Assembly (NCBI GenBank): GCA_027596195.1
Contig: JADGJG010000291.1
Span: 1 to 25,358, forward strand
DNA from: Podochytrium sp. JEL0797
Taxonomy: Eukaryota > Chytridiomycota > Chytridiomycetes > Chytridiales > Chytriomycetaceae
DNA length: 25,358 nt
Reading direction: 5' to 3'
Shown here piece by piece: positions 19,005 to 25,358 of this stretch; position 1 is the first letter of the stretch; every line of letters begins with the position of its first letter. Under the pieces are notes generated by a model. It had not been told where the DNA came from and made no database searches. It saw only the letters and a program-made list of their open reading frames with translations. The position numbers and the translations under genes were made by a program.

Positions 19005-22000
19005 ATGGAACCAAAAAAAATCCCCCCCGCCGCTCTCCCGGGATCAGAATCAACGGTCAAACACATGGACGGCACTTCAGCCCACGACTTTCCGGATGCA
19101 CAACACACCTTGGCGCAGCCGCCACGCGACGATGGCTTTGAGGGCGATGACGCGACGGCGAACGGCGGCGACTCGCCACTTCGCGAGGAGGCGTACGAGG
19201 CGCCTGGGACGCCTAGCCAGACGCCTAGCCAGGCTGGCCATGCGCTTCCCGCCACGCCGCTGCGCAACAACGCGGCGCCCGCCGCGCAGCCACCTTCGCT
19301 CAGAGCCTCGCAGTCCAACACGCCAAGCACAATGCTGCAGCACCCAAAGGCCCACACACACCGTCTCGTCATCCGCCAGCAGCCACTCCACTCGCGAATG
19401 TGCGGATTTGGCGAGAAGGGTAACGAATCTTTTTTTGTTGTTTTTTTTGAGCCATGGACCGGCGAAGGGTGCGTTTTGGCCGCCAGTCGAGTGCGTGCGA
19501 GGGTGCGAACTTTATATCACGGTGGGATTGGCGTGCGACGATCCCGCGCCGTCTCAGTGATCCGTGTTCCGCGAGCCGCTCTGTCGGTGCAGGAACGACA
19601 ATTTTCCGCCGGCCGAAAAATTTGCGAGCGAGTCACGTGACCCTCCGTTTTTCGTGTGACATGCCACTGACTTTTTGGGCTTCCTCTTCACGATAGTCGA
19701 CAGACGCCCTGTAGACCCGCCTCCCATTATCCAGCTCGAAATCACCTCGTCTGGAAGCCCGGAGGACGTGTGAGTCGCTGTTTTCGTGTACCTCATCTAC
19801 CCATTCGTTTGATACTAACCGCAGACTCTGGTATTCCGCAGCGCCTACCTCTACAATCCATACTACTTTATGTATGCTTCTCTCTTCAGCTTGGACAGCG
19901 ACGAAGAGGTCCACATTCTTCACGATGGAAAGACGCGCTCGACCACCGGCTCCATCGTCTCGTCGTTGTACCGTCTCAGAGACCTCGACAACGTTGACGG
20001 CGCATTCTTTGTCTTTCCTGATCTTTCTGTGAGAATGGAGGGAAGCTACAGATTGAAGGTTTGTGTGTTTCTGTGTGTTTGTTGTGTTTCGCCATCCTCA
20101 AACACGTTCGCGTTCAGTTCTCTTTGTTTGAAATCATCAACACGGAAATGTATTACTGCACGTCCATCATTTCGAACCCATTCCGTAAGATTCTTCTTGG
20201 GTTGACCTTGCGTCGTAATTTTTGCTCACATTCCGCGCAACTTTTGCAGACGTTTATTCCGCCAAAAAGTTCCCCGGAATGGAAGAGTCTACTTTCCTAT
20301 CGAAGGCCTTTGCTGAACAAGGACTCAAGATTCGCATCCGCAAGGAGCTCCGTGTGAGAAAGTACGTTTTTGGGTTTTATTTTTTTGCGTGTCGGTGGCG
20401 CACGCGCGCAAACTCTCTCTCGTGTTTTTTTGTTCACGCTTTGTTCACGCTTATCACCCAAAAGGGCTGTCAAACGCGAATCCGGCGGTCTCAATCTGAT
20501 GCAAATGGGTGATTTCTCGAACGATCGCAAAAAGAGGCCGAACGGTGCTGGCAGTGACGATGAGGATGGCTCCGACGGCGGGTCAGAAGCAAACGATCAT
20601 GTAAACAAGGTTGGTCCTCGATATTATTACCTCGTTTCGATCTTTGCTGTGTGTGGTTCTGAATTATTTTCTCCAGAAAGGGAAAATGGCGGTCGTGCGT
20701 CCTTCTTCGTCAGGCCCTTCGGCTCTGAATGGTGGCCCACAACAGTCTCTGGCTGTGAAACCTTCCGGTCAGGAAGCGCACATGAGGCAGCAGCAGTACC
20801 TCCAACAGCACCACCAGATGCAAATGCAGGCCCAGGCTCACGCTCAAGCCCAGCAAATGCACCAACAACAACGCGCTCAACAGCAGCATGCCCAGCAGCA
20901 GCACGCTTACCAACAAGCTCAGCAACATCAGCACCAGTCTCAACAACAAGGCCAGCAACGTCCGCCACCGCAACCAAACCAGCCGTCCGCTCCACACCCA
21001 CAACCTGGACAGCAGCCTCCCTCGCAACAACCTCAACAGTCCAGTCGCCCAGGCCAAGAAGCTCCTCCTAGACCACCGATGCATCAACAGCCACAACCGT
21101 ACCCACCCCACCCTCAAGCGTATGCTCAATATGGCGCCCCTCCACCCCAAGGCTACCCGCCCTACGGATACCCCGCCCCACGCCCCATGATGGCCGGCCC
21201 ACCCCAAGGGTACGGCTACCCTCCCGAACCGCACGCTCGCCCACCCACCTCGACGCCCGGGCAAGAGTACCCACCTCCCCCACCACATCAATATGCGCCA
21301 TCCCCTTACGGATACTACCCATCGCCTTATGGAGCGCAGTACCCCCCTGGGCCATATGGCTACCCGCCCCAGGGATACTACGGTCCCCCGCCCGGAGCTT
21401 ACCTTCCACGTGGATACCCGGGCGCACCACCTCCCCAGCAACAGCAACAACCACACCCAGGAATGCCTCCCAACGGTGGACCCGACGGCGCTCCTTATTA
21501 CCCGCAACAAATGGGGCCCGGTGGACCTGGTGCGCCTCCACAACCCGCTGGATACGGACACCCCGGGGGACTTGGCGCGCATCCACAGCCTGCCGGATAT
21601 GGAGGTCCTGGTGGACCTGGTGCGCCTCCACAACCTGCCGGATATGGAGCCCCTGGTGGACCTGGTGCGCCTCCACAACCTGCCGGATACGCACCCCCAA
21701 TGAGAGAAGGCGCGAGACCACCTCCATCACAGCAACCGCCTGCGAATGCGTATTATCCTGGCGCCGGGTATGCGAACCAAGGACCTCCGCAGTCGTATTA
21801 CCCGCCTCAGCAGCAACAGCAGCAGGCACTTGCACCACAACAGCAACAGCAACACCCAGGACAGCAGCCGCTGCCTCCCGCGCATCAACCTCCCTCTCAA
21901 TACGCGCAGTCGCCGAACCCACCGTTGCAGCAATACCGGCCGTCGGTGGAACCGTCGCCTAGCCATGTTCACCAGCAACCGCAGTACGAACCGCAACAGC

Positions 22001-22236
22001 AGCAGCAGCAGCAGAATCAGGTCGGGTACTCTCCCGAAGCGCAACAACATCAACAACAGCAACAACCCCAGTTCATGACGCATTCGCTGCCGTCGTTGAA
22101 TTCTGCGATTGAGAATGCGCGGTTGGATGGGAGTCCTGGAATGAGGGGTGGACCGCCGGGGCTGGTTGGACGAGAGCCTATGGTTGGTGATGGGTTGACG
22201 AAACTGGAGTCGTGTGGGAGGGGGGGGGGCGAGTGA
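19005..22236 (+). CDS. Velvet-domain transcriptional regulator with long low-complexity tail
   Basis: Exons 19005-19419, 19697-19769, 19842-20058, 20118-20184, 20250-20361, 20465-20609 and 20677-22236; 862 aa. The start is the first in-frame ATG. The velvet domain (about residues 123-300) opens [20 protein letters not shown], continues [35 protein letters not shown], then [18 protein letters not shown] and [12 protein letters not shown], and ends [11 protein letters not shown]. Velvet proteins (VeA, VelB, VosA) are fungal DNA-binding regulators with an NF-kappaB-like fold that control development and secondary metabolism; this one looks closest to the VelB/VosA side, a tentative call. An acidic Asp/Gly/Ser stretch follows, then about 500 residues rich in Gln, His, Pro, Gly and Tyr. 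The sixth intron has two in-frame donors (20601 or 20610). In the second intron the branch site TACTAAC at 19813 sits too near the first AG (19824), and reading frame confirms the AG at 19841. Confidence 0.92.
19420..19696 (+). other. Long first intron of the velvet gene
   Basis: At 277 bp this is the longest intron placed here, against 45-176 bp for the rest. It splits the velvet domain directly after GFGEK (phase 1, gtaacg...gatag). It has T-rich ends and a GC-rich middle. The exon junction is supported by the conserved [15 protein letters not shown] continuity. Confidence 0.85.
19632..19641. promoter_or_regulatory. Perfect E-box palindrome GTCACGTGAC in the velvet first intron
   Basis: A 10-bp perfect palindrome centred on CACGTG lies 55 bp before the acceptor of the unusually long first intron. 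bHLH factors such as Cbf1/Pho4 or SREBP/TFEB types bind such cores. A single site in 277 bp could be chance, so any regulatory role is speculative. Confidence 0.3.
20785..20985 (+). repeat. Gln/His/Met/Ala-rich tract in the velvet protein
   Basis: CAG/CAA codons mixed with His, Met and Ala encode runs such as [20 protein letters not shown]. Mixed CAA/CAG use argues against recent pure triplet expansion. A second Gln cluster lies at about 21805-22075. The composition is typical of prion-like or transactivation segments. Confidence 0.8.
21517..21695 (+). repeat. 45-bp tandem repeat, about four units, in the velvet C-terminal tail
   Basis: Four units of 15 codons encode [19 protein letters not shown] repeats. 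The third and fourth are nearly identical at DNA level (ggacctggtgcgcctccaca recurs exactly at 45-bp spacing); the second is the most diverged ([13 protein letters not shown]). The unit preserves frame, so copy number could vary without breaking the protein. Confidence 0.9.
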
Positions 22237-22537
22237 GGTGTATTTTTTCTGTGAGAGAAATGTTGGAGAAATGTGGGAATAGGGTTTATTTTTGTTGTAA
22301 AGGTTTCCTGTTGGGAGCGAAGCACGCGTGACTTTTTTAATACATATTTGTTTTGTTTTGTTTGATTTTTGTGTGGTGTTTCGCAATTTGGAGTATTATG
22401 GGGATTTTTGGAAACCATATTAGTTTCTAAAAAAATTGATAATTGGATAATAGAGAGTCTTTTCGCGTTCGTATGTTTTGGTATCGAATCGGGAAGCAAA
22501 CTTGACAATTTTCGGATCGTCCGAAATACAACCTCAA
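22237..22537. other. Intergenic region after the velvet gene
   Basis: These 301 bp hold the velvet 3' untranslated region, with T-rich and GT-rich stretches (tttgttttgttttg near 22350), and the upstream flank of the next gene. I see no coding sequence or RNA gene. The last 14 bp (from 22524) already belong to the segment shared with the tandem paralogue. Confidence 0.6.
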
Positions 22538-22788
22538 ATGACACCGCCACCCTCGACACCAGACGCCGACAAGACGCACACTCCTACTCTGCATCCTCTC
22601 CAACACCCGAACACCAAGCTCCGCGCCGCCATGACTGGCGCCGACTTTTTCTTCCAAGAACATCTGAACCGGATCAACGTTTCTGTATTCCCTGCCACCA
22701 CCGCCGCCACCAACACCACCGACACCCTCAACCACCAACAACGCGTCCGACTCTCCTTCTCCGCCATCCTCTCGCGCTTTCAACGCAG
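22524..22788 (+). repeat. Recent duplicate tract, copy 1 (matches 23631-23895)
   Basis: About 265 bp, starting at aaatacaacctcaaatgac and ending at ctttcaacgc, are shared with the next gene at an offset of 1107 bp, with only four mismatches counted by eye. Similarity drops sharply on both sides. Confidence 0.9.
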
Positions 22789-23188
22789 CGGCATCCACCC
22801 GGACCGCCTGCTGTATGTTGTGGCGGGAATTTTGTTCGAACCCAACTCCCCTCTCCCCTTTGGCGGATCCAAAACCAACCCCGGATACGCCCGATTCAAC
22901 GGCCCCACAACCCACAACCTCCTCACCTACATCATATCCTCCTCCATTTCAACACGTTCCCTCGTCGTCATGGAAACAGTCGCGAGAGCCATCAACAGCG
23001 CGGTCGAGATGCACGCGGAGGGTGCGTTGCATAAAGAGGTGTTGGATGAACTCATGATGAAGGGCATGAAAAAGTCGGGACACGCGCCGTGGATGGGGGT
23101 GTGGGTGATTCCGGTGGGGTTGCGATTTCAGCCCAAGAGGAGTTTTGAGGAGGCTGTGTTTTTTGCAGTGAATCGCGTTCATCAATAA
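22538..23188 (+). CDS. Unrecognised 216-aa intronless protein (intact tandem copy)
   Basis: A single-exon ORF starting at the first ATG. An in-frame ATG at 22631 (gccgccATGACTGG) has a strong context and would give 185 aa. The sequence has a Thr/Pro-rich N-terminus (MTPPPSTPDADKTHTPTLHP), a body with MTGADFFFQEHLNRINVSVF and LSFSAILSRFQRSGIHPDRL, and a well-conserved C-terminal half (FNGPTTHNLLTYI, ELHKEVLDEL-like helix, KKSGHAPWMG, QPKRSFEEAVFFAVN). I see no signal peptide, membrane segment or known catalytic motif. The 3' half is about four-fifths identical in DNA to the following paralogue while its reading frame remains open there, which suggests it is a real constrained protein. AATAAA overlaps the stop codon at 23184-23189. 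Function unknown. Confidence 0.75.
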   Translation: MTPPPSTPDADKTHTPTLHPLQHPNTKLRAAMTGADFFFQEHLNRINVSVFPATTAATNTTDTLNHQQRVRLSFSAILSRFQRSGIHPDRLLYVVAGILFEPNSPLPFGGSKTNPGYARFNGPTTHNLLTYIISSSISTRSLVVMETVARAINSAVEMHAEGALHKEVLDELMMKGMKKSGHAPWMGVWVIPVGLRFQPKRSFEEAVFFAVNRVHQ

Positions 23189-23551
23189 AGAGCATCATTC
23201 TTGCTCAACTTTTGTGTTCACCAAAAGGCGGAAGGAGGTGCCGAAGGGGAAGAGTGGCTTAACCATTCTTATTCAATTTTCGACATTAAGGTTGTGTTTA
23301 TTCAAGCGAGGAAGGAGAAAGGAAGGAAAAGGCATTCGCACGAGAGAAAGTGTGGCTTGAGCTCACTTTTTCGCCTCATTTTCCTATATTTCAACCAAAG
23401 AGGGAACGGGTTTTTGAGAGTAAGTAAGCGAATGATTTCATTTTTTTTCCTTCCTGTTGGATGACTGACCGAGAGTTAACAATTTCCAATCCGAGAGAAA
23501 AAATTTCGACTCGATCGCACGACAAAAACTTGTCAAGAAACACAGCCGCGA
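23189..23551. other. Spacer between the tandem paralogues
   Basis: These 363 bp carry the 3' flank of the intact copy and the presumptive promoter of the second copy. They contain purine-rich stretches (gaggaaggagaaaggaagg near 23308) and a T-run near 23440. No similarity to the spacer upstream of the first copy, no ORF of note and no RNA gene were seen. Confidence 0.6.
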
Positions 23552-24287
23552 ATGCCACCACCAACCGGTTCACCTAGCATCAGAAGGTGCACGCCCACTT
23601 TGCGTCCTCTCTCACACTCGACCATCAAACAAATACAACCTCAAATGACACCGCCACCCTCGACACAAGACGCCGACAAGACGCACACTCCTACTCTGCA
23701 TCCTCTCCAACACCCGAACACCAAGCTCCGCGCCGCCATGACTGGCGCTGACTTTTTCTTCCAAGAACATCTGAACCGGATCAACGTTTCTGTATTCCCT
23801 GCCACCACCGCCGCCACCAACACCATCGACACCCTCAACCACCAACAACGCGTCAGACTCTCCTTCTCCGCCATCCTCTCGCGCTTTCAACGCTGTGGAA
23901 TTCACCCCGACCGCCTGTTGTGTGGGAATTTTGTTCGAACCCACCTCCCCGTTACCGTTCGGTGGACCCAAAACGAGCCCGGGGTACGCCCAATTCAATG
24001 GACCTACAACCCACAACCTCCTCACCTACATCCTCTCTTCCTCCATTTCAACGCGTTCGCCAGAGGTCATGGACACAGTCGCGAAGGCCATCAACAGCGC
24101 GGTCGATATGCACACGGAGGGTGCGTTGCACAAAGAATTGTTGGATGAACTCATGCTGAAGGGAATGAAAAAGTCGGGACACGCGCCGTGGATGGGGATG
24201 TCAGTGATTCCTGCCGCGTTACGGTTTCAGCCCAAGAGGAGTTTTGAGGAGGCTGCGTTTTTTGCAGTGAATCACGCGCATGGATAA
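23552..24287 (+). pseudogene. Frameshifted mosaic paralogue of the 22538-23188 gene
   Basis: An ATG at 23552 opens a reading frame whose first 26 codons (MPPPTGSPSIRRCTPTLRPL) resemble the first codons of the intact gene. This is followed 93 bp on by a second, nearly perfect copy of that same N-terminus (ATG 23645). The near-identity to copy 1 stops around 23895. Close to 23925, 8 bases present in copy 1 (in ctgctgtatgttgtggcg) are missing, so the N-terminal frame leaves the family sequence, running out of frame to a stop at 24148. The rest of the family sequence continues in another frame (GILFEPTSPLPFGG to NHAHG, stop at 24287) with no further lesion. A shortened protein might be made, but the intact family protein cannot be read from this copy. 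Confidence 0.8.
23631..23895 (+). repeat. Recent duplicate tract, copy 2 (matches 22524-22788)
   Basis: This copy is about 98% identical to copy 1, inside a gene whose flanking parts are only about 75-80% similar. Edges: upstream change at accatcaaac|aaataca; downstream change after ctttcaacgc. Confidence 0.9.
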
Positions 24288-24663
24288 AAAAGAGGCGGAT
24301 ATGCTTTGTTCTCATTTAATTTGTTTTGTAAAGTTGCGGTTTCGTGCGTGACAAACAATTTTTTCTTTTTTTTGTTGTGTTTGTGTCAAAAAATCTTGCG
24401 CAGCTCTCAACAAGGCGAAAACAGTTGTACCCACCGAACCGAGCCGCAACCTTCATGCTATTCCTATCTTTTTTAAAAAAATCATGGTATAATTCCACAC
24501 AACGGCGACCGACCACGTCCTTTGTGTTTCTCAGCCCAACACGGTAATTAAGTCATCGCATTCATTCCCAAAATTTTCAAACAAATTCGTTTTGGATGAA
24601 GGACACAGTTTTGTATGTTTTGATTTCGCATTTTTCTTTCATCTCCCAAGCGAAGGGAAAGGA
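24288..24663. other. Intergenic region before the PWWP gene
   Basis: These 376 bp are A/T-rich with T-runs near 24360 and 24470. They hold the 3' flank of the pseudogene and the promoter of the PWWP gene. I see no coding sequence, tRNA or repeat. Confidence 0.6.
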
Positions 24664-25358
24664 ATGACATCCGAAACTCCGCCCACACCCGAAGCGCACG
24701 ACACCAAGGCCGCCGAAGTGGACAGCGATGAAGCCGAGGAGGAGCGACTGCGGCAGCTGCGCGAGGACAAGAAGCGCCTCGACGAGGAGAAGGCCGCCAG
24801 CGACGCACCCAGCGCAGCACCGTTGGCTGCGGGCTGCCTCGTGTGGGCCAAGGTGAAGGGGTATCCGTGGTGGCCGGGACGGGTGCGTCTTTGTTCTTAT
24901 TCGTCTATTCGTTCTGTTCTATTCGCTTTCTGATGCTTTCGTCTCTTCTTCGCAGGTCGAGCACGAAGACGCCCTGCCCTCCAACATCATCGGCATCAAG
25001 CCGCGCACATCAGCCGTCCCGCATTTGCCCATCCTCTTCTGCGGAACCCGCGACTAGTGCGTGCGCTTTCTCCTTCCCCTCCCTCCCGGCAAACAACTAA
25101 CAAGCTCCCACAGCGGCTGGATCGCCCACGACCAGCTCAAACTCTTCAACGACCCCAAAGTGAAGGACGAATACAGCAAAAAGAACAAACAGGCAAACTT
25201 CCTGCTGGCCCTGCGCGAAGCCAATGATCCCGACTCCATCGATGCCCCCGTAGTCACTTCGAAAAGGGCGGCTTCCAAGACCTCGAAAAGAAAGGACAAT
25301 GCGGATGCGGAGGATGGCGATTCGGGGTATGGGAACAACGGCGAGAGCAGCGCCAAAC
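24664..25358 (+). CDS. PWWP-domain chromatin protein, 5' part (runs off the window)
   Basis: Exons 24664-24882, 24956-25056 and 25114 to beyond the window end; introns of 73 bp (phase 0) and 57 bp (phase 2, branch site ctaac near 25097). The visible part is 188 aa. Start is the first in-frame ATG (aaggaATGACA). An acidic, charged N-terminus with a short coiled coil (EEERLRQLREDKKRLDEEK) leads into a PWWP domain at about residues 59-130: GCLVWAKVKGYPWWPGRVE, then the insert NIIGIKPRTSAVPHL, PILFCGTRDYGWIAHDQLK. After it a basic Lys/Ser-rich region begins (TSKRAASKTSKRKD). PWWP domains read methylated H3K36 or H4K20 nucleosomes and DNA; the family resembles HDGF-type or fungal PWWP readers. Whether catalytic or other domains follow cannot be seen. 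Confidence 0.88.

Noticed and set aside
20710..21678. Long minus-strand open frames (322 and 284 codons) opposite the velvet tail
   Set aside because: Antisense of CAG/CCN/GGN-rich repeats automatically lacks stops; the translations are Trp/Arg/Leu- or Val/His-rich with no domain.
22524..24287. Tandem paralogues as a transposon or integrated element
   Set aside because: No terminal inverted repeats, transposase or target-site duplication seen; the pattern fits tandem duplication with a later local exchange.
1..25358. CRISPR array, bacterial operon, or rRNA/tRNA genes
   Set aside because: No spaced direct repeats, no Shine-Dalgarno-led gene strings, spliceosomal introns throughout, and no cloverleaf or rRNA-like stretch recognised by eye.

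Overview
The window is a gene-dense piece of a eukaryotic nuclear genome, most likely an early-diverging fungus of chytrid type. Reasons: almost every gene is cut by short spliceosomal introns (39 that I could place, mostly 45-103 bp, one of 176 and one of 277 bp), intergenic gaps are short, and a velvet-family regulator, a diaphanous-type formin, and orthologues of CHIP/STUB1, FBXO3 and Rtf2 occur together. The lineage is inferred from gene content only. Exon joins were worked out by hand from reading frame, splice signals and remembered family conservation; no alignment or transcript data were available.

Layout. 157-1341 (+): CHIP/STUB1-like TPR/U-box ubiquitin ligase, followed by a relic fragment duplicated from its own coiled-coil part (1531-1735). 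1800-3329 (+): FBXO3-like protein (F-box, SUKH-like middle, ApaG). 3493-6671 (+): HMG-CoA reductase of the bacterial-type class II, with three introns and a C-terminal extension of about 475 residues of unknown function. 6864-11824 (+): 18-exon diaphanous-related formin with a broken reading frame inside a C-homopolymer tract in its FH1 region. 11871-12819 (-): Rtf2. 12879-18030 (-): SH3-DH-PH-PX Rho guanine-nucleotide exchange factor whose PX resembles that of Bem1. 18031-19004: divergent intergenic region holding a possible small spliced gene on the minus strand. 19005-22236 (+): velvet-domain regulator with a long Q/P/G/Y-rich low-complexity tail. 22538-23188 and 23552-24287 (+): a tandem pair of unrecognised genes, the second a frameshifted mosaic. 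24664-end (+): the beginning of a PWWP-domain chromatin protein.

How they fit together. There is no operon-like pathway, but themes recur: protein quality control and ubiquitination (CHIP, FBXO3-like, RING-like Rtf2), actin and polarity (formin and RhoGEF, separated only by Rtf2) and nuclear regulation (velvet, PWWP). The observations I rate highest are the class II HMG-CoA reductase with its large extension in a eukaryote, the mosaic paralogue pair, the single-polypeptide combination of Cdc24-like and Bem1-like modules, the frequent GTT (+3 T) splice donors, and an exon-scale switch from C-rich to G-rich coding strand.
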